The position numbers and the translations under genes were made by a program. Positions 33,801-45,833 of a DNA stretch of 64,000 nucleotides are shown piece by piece. Numbering within the stretch: the first letter of the stretch is position 1; every line of letters starts with the position of its first letter. This stretch comes from Byssothecium circinans (taxonomy: Eukaryota; Ascomycota; Dothideomycetes; Pleosporales; Massarinaceae), in NCBI GenBank assembly GCA_010015675.1, contig ML976991.1, positions 499,352 to 563,351 of the forward strand, written 5' to 3'. Below the pieces are notes generated by a model that saw only the letters and a program-made list of their open reading frames with translations, did no database searches and was not told the DNA's origin.

Positions 33801-34928
33801 ATCCGCCAGGAACTTGCAAAGGATATTGAACCTTCGAGGCATCTAGACGACTTCCTAGCGCGACAAGAGTACAGCGGAGCTGCTTTGAACAAGACTGGTC
33901 ATGCTGCTCAGATTGAGATTGTGTACAGAGACATCAACAACATGGTGGACACGTTGGGTCTCAATTGGCGCTCATTGAAGTCTTTCATGAAATACCATGA
34001 ACGGCCTCAGCGATACACCGAGGTCATTCGAGAGACTTTAGACGAAGTGAACCAGCAGGGGGAAGATGGACCTTGGTTTGAGGAGTGGTGCTTGACTGAG
34101 ATTGAAGACCTGAAGAATCTTGAGAATGAACTCGAACAGGGTCTGGATGAAGGCCGAGTGCGGAATCTTGTCGACAAGCTCAGTCAATTAACACGTTTCC
34201 TTCGCGAGAAAGCGCGCCTGTCAACGAAGATCAACGATGTTCGGCGCCAGATCATCAACCGCAAGGGTCCAGAAAAGCTCGATGCAGTCCGCAAAGCCTC
34301 CCTACCGAAGGAGCTGGCGGACCATCAAAAGACACTACGGAAGGAATACGCGCGTCTCCTGACATTGCTCGGACAGGCCGAAGAAGCTATCATGCTCCTC
34401 AAGTCAAAACTCGCATCACGCAATGCGGAGAATGGAAGGGCCGGAGTTGTGCCCACCGTCGACGCCATCAAGAAGACGATTAATAAACTCATTGCCATCA
34501 CCGAGACGAAGAGTGCCGAAATCACAAGGCTCGAAACCCAGTTCCGCAAAGCCGGTCTCGCAGACACTAGCCACCCGACCTCATCGTCATCACGCAAGCT
34601 AGGAACGCCTTTGCGACAACCTCGCGGCTTACGCAGCGGCAGTCCATTTGCCACACCACCGACGAACCGTAGCAGGATGAGTTTGAGCGAGCTGAACAGG
34701 AGGGCACTGACACCCGAGGTGGAAAGCACGCCTACGAAAGGCTGCGGGCTCTTTTATACGCCTGAAGGCACACCGTCCGCAGACAAAACCTTGACTAAGC
34801 TAGGCAACATGGATGACAATGATCTGGCGCAGTTGAGGGAAAAGGCCAGGCGACGAAGGAAGATTGCGCAGGGGCTCGAGACTGCGCTGATGAATAGGGG
34901 TGTTAGGCAAACGCGAGTGTCTACTTGA
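30812..34928 (+). CDS. nup159: Nucleoporin Nup159/Nup214 type
   Basis: Exons 30812-30892, 30964-31648 and 31702-34928 give 1330 residues. Residues 30-430 read as the N-terminal beta-propeller (KPDVSIPVARLRHVAFSTDE, GRLDIVDMTTG), the docking site of the mRNA-export helicase Dbp5. Next comes a Ser/Thr/Pro-rich region with FG-type units (PTFGAAGF, SLFPGKTTS, SPFHSFGG), then an acidic segment (DDEDDEGDLSIEEE), and finally a coiled coil (about 850-1120) that should join the Nup82 complex on the cytoplasmic face of the pore. A 51-bp in-frame tandem duplication lies in the FG region. The start is the ATG at 30812 after a C/T-rich leader. The family call rests on architecture as well as the propeller sequence. 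Confidence 0.88.
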
Positions 34929-35518
34929 AGTTGTATGGTTTGGTTGGTTGCTAGGGAGAATTCACGATTGTGTATGAATAAGCGCGTTCTTGTCTGTTTG
35001 GATATCAGATTAGCGGCATGGGACGATTGTGTGTTTGAGCGTGCATTGGAGAGACGTTGATCAACAGCCTCCAAGGTCTTGGAGTAGTTTAGATAGTAAA
35101 AGTAATGGAATGCGCTTGAGCAGCGAACAATCTTTACTAACAAAGACATCCTGGGCCTGGGACGGTAGCACTTAGTTGTCATTGCAGAGCACTAATGGCT
35201 AATCCATTGATTGAGATCGGTCGATGCGCGGCCCCAACCGATGCGTGTGCACGTGATCCTCTGTCCTGCTAGCACAGCAAGCGCGACCGGGACGCGCTCG
35301 CGGCGGCAGGGTCCAGGCAGGCAGGCAGGCGCTTGTGTGGCTCTGTATTTATTGCCGTCTGTCTGCACCTTTCACCGCTTCCCTCACCCACAACAATCAC
35401 CTTTCTACTCTCGATCTTCACTTGCGCCAAACATCAGCTTTCCGAGTATCTTCGACTTTCGGCTCCATCAACACCCCGCTATCGTCTATCCTACTACCCC
35501 ACATCCACGTCCTTCACC
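34929..35518. other. nup159 3' flank and asf1 promoter
   Basis: Contains a short GGCA run (about 35314-35333) and a C/T-rich leader (35370-35515) ending in TTCACC before the asf1 ATG. No gene. Confidence 0.5.
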
Positions 35519-36510
35519 ATGTCGGTTGTCTCGCTGCTTGGAGTGGAGGTCAAGAACAATCCGGCCACGTTCGACGCGCCGTATGAGTTTGAGATCACGT
35601 TCGAGTGTCTTGAGCAGTTGAAGAAAGGTAAACCAACTGCGTTGCACCGCGTTGCTACGTACTGATTTTGGCGCAACAGATCTTGAGTGGAAGTTGACCT
35701 ACGTCGGCTCTGCTACTTCGTAAGTACTGGTTTTCGCTCTATTTGCCTAGCAAACATTGACCGTTTTAGGAACGAGCATGATCAAGAACTCGACTCCGTC
35801 CTCGTCGGCCCCATCCCCGTTGGCATCAACAAATTCGCTTTCCGCGCAGACCCTCCAGACCTGTCCCGCATTCCCAACAGCGAAATCATCGGCGTCACTG
35901 TGATCCTGTTGAGCTGCAGCTATGACGATCGCGAGTTTGTGCGCGTGGGATACTATGTCAACAATGAGTACACGGACGAAGCGCTTGCTCTTGAGCCCCC
36001 TGCCAAACCCGTCATCGAGAAGGTGCGGAGGAGCATTCTGTCAGAGAAACCGCGTGTTACACGATTCGCGATAAAATGGTATGACTCGCGCGACGCCTCG
36101 TAACCCAGGCAACTGCTAACATAGACAGGGATTCGGAAGAGAGTGCTCCACCCGAGTTCCCCCCTGACCAACCTGAGGCCGACCTTGTCGCGGATGGCGA
36201 TCAATATGGTGCCGAAGAAGAGGAGGAGGAGGAGGAAGAGGAGGCTGAAGTTGAAGCCACCCCTACTGAAGGCGAGGATGCAGAGATGGCTGGTGCTGAG
36301 GACACTGCTGGACCTGCTGCCGACGACGACGCAGCTTCAGAGGCTGGAAGCGAGGAGATTGACATTGAAGACAGTGAGGAGGAGGATGATGAAGAGGAAG
36401 AAGGGGAGGAGGAGGGAGGGGAGGAGATGGAGATGGATGAAGCTGGTGCTCCCAACGGTGACCAGAGCCACGCCCAGCAACCTGTCCCTTCCGATGTGAT
36501 GGTGCATTAG
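35519..36510 (+). CDS. asf1: Histone chaperone Asf1
   Basis: Exons 35519-35627, 35680-35719, 35770-36078 and 36129-36510 give 279 residues. The N-terminal 155 residues are the conserved immunoglobulin-like H3/H4-binding domain: [51 protein letters not shown], and [13 protein letters not shown]. The tail from about 165 is acidic (long Glu and Asp runs) as in yeast Asf1. It hands H3-H4 to CAF-1, HIRA and Rtt109 pathways in the nucleus. The second exon is only 40 bp. The acceptor of the last intron (GACAG at 36124-36128) restores the WDSEES reading. Start fixed by the invariant MSVVSLLG. Confidence 0.98.
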
Positions 36511-37899
36511 ATCTACCTTTGATCTTTTGCTAACGCCGGAGTGCTGCAGCTTCATCGGGCCTTGGAGTTTCCGTCTCCCTTCACATGCCTCCTGCCAAAA
36601 CCTCGCTTCCTCAGCATCTATATCCTTCCGGTCGTGGAAACGCTGCTTAAACATCGTTGCGATGTCTTCAGCCTTCCGGTTATTTCGTGGTTAGTTCTTC
36701 GACTCATATGGATGAGTTTTCGTCTTAATCGGTGGCTGGAAAATGAAAGGTTGTATAGCGTCATTGTTCTTCGCCCCTGATATTAGTGAGATGCGGTATT
36801 CCCCTTGGACGAACGGTGCGGATAGAAGTAGGAATACAATCACAGTCACATATATGTAATCGTGGGCTCTGGTTCTTATCGTTGTTTGAACTAATGTTGG
36901 ATGTACCCCGTGTTGTCTGCTTCAGGATTTCAGGCATCCCGTTCTGGACTTGTGCTTCTTTGGATGGCGAGCGGTTCAAGCGTTCGTATACGTAGTACGT
37001 ACGACGCCGGAATTCGAAAAATACGGCCACGCAAGCAGACGCTAAACCATAATAAAAGCGCGCACTCATTTCTCACGGTCGTATAGAGCTCAGCTTGGGA
37101 TACTCCGGAAGGCGGCTGAATGGACGCCTACACAGCCTCATCCATGGATGTGTGCACGGCGGCACAGCCCATGGATCAATTGATGGACGTCGCTCATCAA
37201 AGCGACGCGCCCAAAGTCGCGACATTTATAGAAAATTTGCGCGCGAGTTCGGGAATCTATGTCGCGGCGTGTCTTTCGCCATGCTTAGTCGACCCAAAGC
37301 AGAAGCATACGTCAGACAGTTTTTTCTAAAGATTCACATTAAGGTATCCCAAGCCCTAACATCCGAGACCCGCCGAACTTCCTTCTTCTCCTTTTCAAAC
37401 GTTGTAGTAGCCACCCTTCAAGTTTCTTTGCCCTTGAAAATCCCCGTCTTTCTGTCTCTGTCTCTGTTTCTGTTTTCTGTTTCTTCGGCTTTTCGCTCCA
37501 TGCGGAACACAGCCCGCCCCTCATTTCAGTGCCGCAGCAGCTCTTGAATCACGTTCAGCTTCTGCCTTCGCCAGCTGGCACGAATACTTATACCCAGCTC
37601 TGTCGCACATATTGCGCCTTTGAATTGTTGGTCTTCATAGCACCGGATTCAAGTTTTCGAACGTCCTCACTGCAGAGTTGAAGGGAGCTTAGAAGCTCCG
37701 CGTGAACCCCTCCAACGTTGTAAGTGATCAGGCATTTGTTCTATTGCCCAACCGCGTCACCAGGGCCCAAGACTCCCGAGCTTGATGACCGTGTCTCGAG
37801 AAAGTCTCGCGACAGGTCTTACACCTTGCCGCAAACACTCTTTTCTTAACAAAGGCTGACAGGTCTGACGTCGCGCTTTGTAGGATACCCCCCGCAAAT
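36511..37899. other. Long leader/promoter region of the Skt5-like gene
   Basis: About 1.4 kb. A plus-strand frame of 69 codons at 37120-37329 could be an upstream ORF but has no family look. A strongly pyrimidine-rich tract (37370-37500, with repeated TCTGTCTC units) marks a probable transcription start or long 5' leader. Confidence 0.45.
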
Positions 37900-40671
37900 A
37901 TGAGTTACAACCAAGGCGGCCAGCCACCCCAGCTGGGGGCTACATTCACTCCTGGAGGCTTTGATGATTATTACATGCCCCAGCAAGCACCGGAGGTCCA
38001 ACATCCTCTACCGCAGAGGTCCGTCTTACATTCCTTATGAAAGTAAAGTACACTTTTGCTGACGTATTCGCGCCGCGCGCAGAATAATGCCCGAAGTGCC
38101 CGAACACATGCAAGAAAACATCGCTCACTTGGAACTCGAAGCCAACACTCCTCGATCGCCGCCCGCCCAAGGCTATAACCAGCAGCCGCAACAGTTCCCA
38201 CCACGAGGCTCAAGCTTCCAGAACGGACAACAAGCCGGGCAGGGACAGCAGGGGCAGTGGCCGGCGCGACACGGCAGCATTTCTGCAGCTTTCCAGCAGC
38301 CTCCGAGCGTACAACCGCAAGCGATGCAGCAACACAATAGCCATGACTATCACAACTTCGCCCAGCCGAACGAGGCGCCCAACTTCTCCATATTCCCACA
38401 GCTCACGAACCGACCGCCGAACGTCCCCCCGTCAGACGATGAAAAGGAGGCGGTGTTGGAAAATGCTAGGCTACCAGTGCTCAACTCCAACGACCCGGAG
38501 ATGCAGCTGGCATGGGCACAGGATGCACTGGCACACGTAGACACGGCGCAGCTTCATGCGCAGCGGCTCGCCGAAATACAAGGCCCCCGACCAACAACAC
38601 CCGCCGTGGAGCACCAACTGCGCGTGGATGCTATGAACGTGGTCGGCTTCCTCGCAGATCAGTTCCATCCAAAGGCCGAGTTCATGCGCGGAATGTGGTT
38701 AGAGTTTGGCAAATTTGGGCTGAGGGCGGATAAGAAGGAGGCTTTCCGGTCGTATACTCGAGCAGCGGAGAAAGGATACTCAAGAGCGGAATACCGAATG
38801 GGCATGCAGTTCGAGCAGTCCAACGATCCCATTAAGGCTCTACGACATTACAAAACCGGTTCAGAAGCTGGAGACTCTGCATCGAACTACCGATTAGGAA
38901 TGATGACGCTTTTGGGCCAACACGGGCAGCAACAGGATTTCGCACGCGGTGTCCAGCTGATTAGGCAAGCCGCAGCCACTGCTGATGAAAACGCCCCCCA
39001 AGGCGCATACGTTTTGGGTATGCTACAGGCGCGAGAACTTCCCCAGATCAATGTCCCGGAAGTTTTCCTTCCCTACGACGAGAAAGGCGCTAGGCAAAAC
39101 ATCGAAAAGGCAGCGTATCTGGGCTTTGCTAAAGCGCAGCTAAAGATGGGTTCCGCTTATGAGCTTTGCAGTCTCGGGTGCGAGTTCAACCCTACACTGT
39201 CTTTACATTACAATGCGCTAGCATCTAGACAAGGCGAGGCTGAAGCAGACATGGCTATCAGCAAGTGGTTTTTGTGCGGGCAAGAGGGGGAGTTCGCAAA
39301 GAATGAAGAGTTAGCCTATCAATACGCACAACGCGCTGCACTTGCAGGGCTGGCTACAGCAGAGTTTGCCCTGGGCTATTTCCATGAAATCGGCATGCAC
39401 GTACCAGTCAACATTGACAAGGCTCTGGAATGGTACGAGAAGGCCTTTAGGAATGGAAACAAGGATGCAGAGGCGCGAATTGAGAGCATATCGAAATCGC
39501 GGACGCTCTCCAAGAAAGATCACGAGCAGGTGGCTATCAACAAGATCAAGTCTCAGCATGGTTCAATGCGTGGTCAGCGCCCCGCACGATTGCAGCAAAA
39601 GACTGCAGTACCACCGTTGCCAACTATCGACAGCAGTCCCTCTGACTATGGAGATTCACCTGGCAGCGGTCAAATTCCTGATCGAGGCACCACTCCTTAT
39701 CCCGTATCCGATCAACCACCAACTCTATCTGGGCCACCGCCACGCTCGTCTACTGCAGCGCCATACCCAATGGACAATGGCCCTCCACGACTGCCTCCAA
39801 TCATGGCAGGTGGTTTTGCTCCTGAATTACGGTCTGCAAGTGCCCGACCGATGGATCGCCCGATCTCTACAGCTTTCAACATCAATCCCAACGTGTATGG
39901 TCAAGGTCCTCCGCCAAACGACCCATATGGCCGCGGACGGCCGCCACCGGGTCAGCACATGGGGCCTCTGCCGATGCGTCCAGCTACGAGTGTAGATAGC
40001 ATGGGTCGTGGAGGCGGAAGAATGCCCAGTGGCGGACCTCCTGGTCCAGGTGGATACAGGCAGCCCGGAGGGGGACCGAGTGCTCAACGACCAGAAGCAT
40101 ACGATCGGCCTTCAACGGCACAGCCTGCAGATATTGGTTACAGTGCGCCAGGTGCGCCGAACAAGCTTCAAAAGCAGCCCCTCAAGAAGCAGCCGACACT
40201 GCCAGACATCGGTTACATTGCACCCCTAGAGACTCGTCAACATACTCGACCGGCAACAAGCCAACCAGGCCACGAAGGCCGATCTTCTGCACGTCCTCAA
40301 CAACAAGGAGGCAGGCCAGGCCAAGGACCAGGCTCTCCTCCCGGATCAGCAGGGCGACCACCTGTACAGCAACCTATGTTACCGCCGAAACAGGCAGCGC
40401 CTTCAGCCTCTAAGCCGAGCAAATCCCCGCAACCGCAACAAGCACAGCAGCCCACCAAACCCAATACCGGTGCTGCTAAACCTGCGGCAGCGAAGCCCGC
40501 GCCCGCCAAACCTGCAGGCGGTGCCGGCAAACCTTCAGGAGGCGCTAACGGCCCGAAAACGTTCGATGAAATGGGCATCGGCCAGGCACCCAAGGATAGC
40601 GATTGTGTAAGTTACTTCAGTCTCCGGTCACGTCACATTCTATGCTAACGTCCACGTAGACTGTCATGTAG
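37900..40671 (+). CDS. Skt5/Chs4-type chitin synthase activator with Sel1 repeats and CAAX box
   Basis: Exons 37900-38018, 38083-40606 and 40660-40671 give 884 residues. The N-terminus is Gln/Pro-rich. Residues about 165-470 hold Sel1-type repeats (AEYRMGMQFEQSNDPIKALRHY, DSASNYRLGMMTLLG, AEFALGYFHEIG), the scaffold by which Skt5/Chs4 and its paralogues activate and localise class IV chitin synthase. The C-terminal 370 residues are Pro/Gly/Gln-rich and disordered. The last exon is 12 bp: the second exon ends in a Cys codon (TGT|GTAAGT) and the third adds Thr-Val-Met-stop, so the protein ends CTVM, a farnesylation box as known for yeast Skt5. Intron retention would remove it. The first donor (AG|GTCCGT) is weak but keeps the frame into RIMPEVPEHM. 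Confidence 0.88.
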
Positions 40672-41278
40672 ATTACGAGCATAGCGCCGCGAGATATCAT
40701 TGCATAGCGGAGCTTTTTGTATTCATTTCTGGATGTAGCATGTCATTTGCATAGAAAATGATTTTGTTTTTCTCTAGCAACTTTTCTAGCCCGTAATTGT
40801 CCCTATACCCTTTCTTCTTGGTAATCATGAGTGCTTTGGAAAGGACATGTAGATGAAGCTTGAGGGCGAGTAGATAAAGACTGTATTCTTCAATGCCGTC
40901 CAGATTTGTGGTTTTGCATATAAGAGATGTCTTGCTTCATTCTTCACGGCTTTGGGGCGGTGAACCGTTGCTAGAAAATTTTTTGGTCAGATGCATGCCC
41001 ATTTTTAGTCATGGATTCAAAGCTATTCATATCCAGTATGTTTCCACCTTCACGATACATGTCCGAAGTCAGGTCATGTCACTCTTAAAGGGTGCAGGGT
41101 CGTTCCTTCCTGCTCACCACCCGCGAGTACTAGCGTCCCTGCCCCATTCAAACCACTGCCTTCGCCACCTTAGTCCACCTCACCCCTCACCCCTTTCATC
41201 CTTCATCTTGCTCTATACACACTTCACTCTTCTCATCTTTTCGTTCCTATCATCATCGTCATCGTCACTGCATCCATC
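40672..41278. other. 3' flank of Skt5-like gene and hop2 promoter
   Basis: T-rich 3' flank to about 40900, then a C/T-rich leader (41120-41275) directly before the hop2 ATG. No gene. Confidence 0.5.
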
Positions 41279-42462
41279 ATGGCACCCCGCAAGAAGGCTG
41301 AGGAGAAGCCAGCCACGAAGAAGAAGCAGCAGCAACAGCAGCCGGCTTCAGCAGCGACGACCAGTGACAACAGCCCTCTTCCTGTCGAGAAACCTGCACC
41401 TGCTTCGAAGAAACGTCCTGCTGCCGTGACTACAGAAGACAACGGTGGTGAGAAGCCCGCGGCGAAGAAGAGGGCTACGGCGACGGCGACGGCGGCTGTG
41501 GGAGGCGGTGGTGGGGATGAGGGCGGTATGGATGCTGCTGAGGTTATTATGGGGTATTTACGTGAGTGGGGACATGTTCTGGAGCAGCTGTTTGGCGACC
41601 CTTTCCAATCTGTTGGAAACTGCGAGAAGTGTTATCTTTAACTACATACGCCTTTGGAAGTGAGCGCTGACCATTTTGTAGGCAAGGTCAAGTGAGTATT
41701 CAAGCTTGAGACATGGCCCCTTTAGGAGACGAATGCTGACAATGGCGGTCTGCAGTCGTCCATATTCGGTGAGTGTTTCGTGCCCATGTCTGTGAGACGG
41801 TGTACTGACTTTCTGAAGGCCATCGAGATCTCTGCCAACTTGCACAACAAGGTCACCAAAGCTGCGACAGCGAAGATCTTGAAAGACCTTCATGAACGCA
41901 ATCAGCTTGAAGGACGCGCAGCTGGTAGGTCAACGCTCGTTTAGACACAGATCAAGACGGCTAACGTCTCAATAGGCAAGCAGATCGTCTACCATGTCCA
42001 CCAGGTGCATAACTTTCCGACGCACAACTTCTTCTACCCCTTCTGATTTGCGTATAGGACCCGAACGATGCCTACTCCCCTGAAGAGCTCGCTGCTCTCG
42101 ACACTACTATCAACGAGCTCCGCACCAACACCACGACCCTCACTGCTACCGCCAAAACCCTTCGCAGCTCGCTCTCCTCCCTAAATTCTACACTCAGCAC
42201 CGCAGATCTTATCGCTAACGTACAAGCCCTTGAAACTGAGAAGAACGAAATCGTCGGCAGGCTCGACACGCTGAAGGCCGGCAAGGCAGAGAAAGTCACA
42301 AAGAAGGAGCGGGATGAAGTTGAGAAGGAGTGGAAGTCGGCGAGCATGATCAGCAAGAGGAGGGAGAGGATTGCGGTGGATATGTGGAAGTTCATCGAGG
42401 ATATGGTGGAGGGGAAGGAGAAGAGGGAGGAGCTCAGAGAATCTCTAGGCCTGGATGAGTAG
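41279..42462 (+). CDS. hop2: Meiotic homologous-pairing protein Hop2
   Basis: Six exons, 41279-41561, 41682-41691, 41756-41768, 41819-41924, 41976-42004 and 42058-42462, give 281 residues. The first 90 residues are a basic, Gln/Ala-rich extension. The winged-helix DNA-binding domain is assembled across the small exons: GYLR-KVN-RPYS-AIEISANLHNKVTK, then KILKDLHERNQLEGR and GKQIVYHVHQ. A leucine-rich coiled coil follows (ALDTTINELRTNTTTLTATA), where Mnd1 pairs, and a conserved C-terminal helix (KKERDEVEKEWKSASMISKR). Hop2-Mnd1 assists Dmc1/Rad51 strand invasion in meiosis. Exons 2 and 3 are microexons of 10 and 13 nt; only this splicing yields the conserved domain. Converges with atg22, 261 bp apart. 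Confidence 0.92.
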
Positions 42463-42723
42463 GTATCTCAAAGGAATGGGGTAAAAAATGTGTGGGTGAT
42501 ATGTGCGGAGCAACGCTCCATTTATGGATGAGATGGACAAGGAGACGATGCATCCATCTAAGTGTCTCCATAGGGCGTATAATGTATTAGAAAGATCATG
42601 GTTCGAATCGTAGTATGGTGGAGCCTCAACGCCGCGCTAGTGGAATCCCAAAAGAAGTACCCAAATCGAGCCCGTGCCAAACACCTCATGAATGCAAATG
42701 CCGATGCATGCGTCGTCTATCCA

Positions 42724-44797
42724 TCAATGCTGATGCTCGTGCTCTAGACCATTGTGAAGCAAATCTTCAGACAAATGACTCTCCTCTTCCTCATCCCGTG
42801 CCAATCGCTCCAGCTCTTTAGCCAAAGCATTGCCCTCAGCCCGGCCCCTTTCAACATTGACCAGCATCATGATCGGGAACGGGAGGCCTACCAAGACTGC
42901 AAGGAACCAGAACGCCTACGACCCATTAGCACGACATCTCCAGCTGACAACATGGACTTTTCAACTTACAGGTCGAATCTCTCCATACGCATCCGTAATC
43001 GCGCCCACAATCGCAGGACCAAACACACTACTCCCCTTATCCGTAATAGCATACAGAGCATAAAACGCCGCCTCATACCCCGGCGGAATCAACTCGCCAA
43101 ACAAACTCCTACAATAACTACTCAGGCCACCGAGCACAAAGCCATACACAGCACCCAAAGGATACATTTCCCACTGCTGCTGTAGACCAAAGGAACCGAA
43201 GCGGCGGATCGCGGGTATGTAACCGAGTAAGCCGTAGATGGGAATCAGTTCGAACAGGACGATACAGGCGAGGATAGTTTGCGTAGGTTTGAGACGCATG
43301 AAGATGCTGATGCGGGACCAGGTGAAGGCGCCGAGGACGCCGGAGACGGTCGCGATGACGTTTATGAGGGCGAGCATGGGGTACGACATTCCGAGGGTGG
43401 TTTTTGCGAAGAGGACGGCTGTTCCCGAAACGGTTGCTATGCTATCGCTCAGCAGGAACCATGCTGCCAGGAACAGGAGGACGTCTTTTAGGAGTCGCGC
43501 GTGCTTGACAGTCCGACCGAGAGACTTCCAGCTGTATTTGAAGTAGACGAGGCAGGTTTGGAAATTGGATTTGTGCGCGGCGATGCGGAGAGCGGGTCCA
43601 GGGCGTGGGCGTAGCCACATTGCGGTTGGGATGCTGAAGATGAACCACCAGAGGCCTATGACGAAGAGGACGAGTCTTAGGCCGAAACTTGAGTTTTTGA
43701 AGGTGATGACGATTACGATGCCGATTGTTTGGACCAGGAGGGCGGCCATGTAGCCTATTGCGATGCCGTATGAAGATATCTTCGTGGAGAGGGCGAGTTC
43801 GGGGGAGGGTGTTGCGTTTGAGCGCGGATTGGGGACCATGAGATCTGCGTCTGATCTTGTGCGTGGGAGGAGTGCGGTCGTGGCATCAACGACACCGTCG
43901 AGCACGTTCTCTTCCTCGGCAAGTTCGGTGGAGTACTGCGCTTCTCTTCGTAGGGAAGTGTCTGATCCATTTGATCTGACCATGTCTTCCTCGTCAAGAT
44001 AGCTAGATCCGTTTGATCTATCTGCATACCGGACTGTGGGGTGGAATCGAACAAGGAGTGGTAGGAATGAGTTCAATAGCACGAAGCTAGCTCCGAAGCA
44101 CGTATTTGATATGATGGCAAGCAATGCGCCTAAGATGTACACCTTGGGCACTATAGGGAGGAACAACATAGTCGCTATACTACCTATGAATGCAAACCAC
44201 AGGAGGAACGTCTTCCTGAAGCGCCCGTGGTCTGCCGCGCCAGACATGGATATTATGAGTAGTGCTTGGACGAGCACAGATATGGAGAAGGTGTACATGG
44301 CGAAACTGGCCGTGTTGATCTCTATGCCCAATATGTGAACGATGCATTGTCCGGCCTGTGGCTCGGAGGATAACGAGGAGAGCGGGGTGTGAGGGAGGGA
44401 TGGTTTGCATGGTGTTGTGCGGTCGGAGAGCAGGACGCCATTCTCGCGCGCGAGTTGTTCGAGTGTTACTGGGATGAAGCTGCCAATTCCGCATACGACG
44501 AAGACCTGCAGATGTCAACATCAAATTACATGCTGAAGATTTCGAAGTTGTACTAACCTCGGCGGCCCAGCCATAGACATAGAAACCAGAAAGCTCCCGG
44601 TCGCTCGTCAAGCGTGTATCTTCGCCCTCATACTGCGGAGGCGGCGAGTTTGACTCCATACCGGAAAGATCCTCGGACAGACTCTGTTCGTCATCAGCGT
44701 CGTCATGCGACGAAGGGACTGAAGCTTTGGAGAAGGAGGAAACATTGCGGGCGAGATCTGGGCGCGCGGGCAGCGGCAGCTCTTGACGGGGCGTCAT
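42724..44797 (-). CDS. atg22: Autophagy-related protein 22, vacuolar amino-acid effluxer
   Basis: Exons 44558-44797, 42970-44505 and 42724-42915 give 655 residues. Features of the Atg22 MFS family in order: [20 protein letters not shown] at the first helix, the long first lumenal loop (LARENG...), about eleven further hydrophobic segments, a central charged cytosolic loop with [12 protein letters not shown], and the C-terminal [22 protein letters not shown] plus [17 protein letters not shown]. It exports amino acids from the vacuole after autophagic breakdown. The frame stays open upstream of the chosen ATG (44797), but that segment looks like leader. The last intron (42916-42969) was placed to restore [17 protein letters not shown], the final helix. 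Confidence 0.95.
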
Positions 44798-45833
44798 TGT
44801 CGGTGCTTCTTGCTTCTCGGACGATGATTGGTCACCTGGAGTAAGACATGACGAGGCAAGAAGGACGCAGAAAAGGTCAAAGAAACAGGAACATGTGCGC
44901 AAAGGTGAGGGCAGGGTGAGAGCTGCCTCGTGAGGAGGAGTGCAGTAGAGGAGAAGGGGGTGGTGGGGGACGGCAGTGTTTGAAAGGTAGGGGCAGATCC
45001 GCGTGCAGGCCCGCGTCAGGTGCCCAACCAGGACAGATACATATACAGCGCCTGGGTTTTCTCGTGTTGTCGGGAGTCGGTACAGTACAGTACTCAATAC
45101 AATCCACAGAAGAGGTCGCTGTTGAACTATTGGCTTTGATCTATATACTTTCAGTGTTTTCGCAGTGTTTGAGCGCTTCCATAGAGGTGGCTTTCGTAAC
45201 TACCTGCAGTGTGAAAGATAAGATAGAAGAACGTGCAGGCTTCGCCGCAGAATGGGATATAGAATAATACCGACGTCGTGCACTCGATGCACATGTTATG
45301 CAACAATACGGCGAGCGGCAGACGATGACCCGTGCTGCTTATTCACCCGCTGTTGCGATGCCAAGCTCCCGTTAGTCGTCTAACGCTTCATTCTTGGACG
45401 ACAACGACACACGACGTCAACACCCCGCGACTCCGCCGACCACACCGACGAGCGCAGCCCATTTTCCTTTCGTCTTCGGTCTCGCAGTGGCTGCTCTGCG
45501 CAGGCGCATGTGCTGTTTCTGAAGGTTCGGCGCCGACAATGAGATAAGAACGACCTACCGGCCGCCTTTGATCCCTTTGACCTCACCCACGCTCTATGCA
45601 CACAACCCACCCTTCACTCCTACGACCGACCTGCGCCAGTACACCTCGATTTCAAAGGCTGCCCGCAGCCCACTTCCACGAACCTCCGCCATCCACCGCT
45701 GCCCGGCCACCCGAGATTCACGATACAGTCGGCGCCCTCGCCCCAGCGAGCGGAGGAGGAGGTAGTGGGGCAGGTCGCGCAGAGTGGCAGGAGCGGCGCA
45801 CACGCTGAAGGGCCATTCGACCGCGGACAGAGT
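44798..45833. promoter_or_regulatory. Divergent promoter region of atg22 and med14
   Basis: About 1 kb between the two start codons. The open frames here are not protein-like. The stretch 45560-45720 is C-rich and probably the med14 leader. Nothing specific recognised. Confidence 0.45.

Noticed and set aside
37120..37329. 69-codon frame in the Skt5-like leader
   Set aside because: Could be an upstream ORF, but nothing supports it as an independent gene.
42597..42612. GGTTCGAATC, like a tRNA B box
   Set aside because: The flanks do not pair as a T stem, and no A box or cloverleaf can be drawn upstream.
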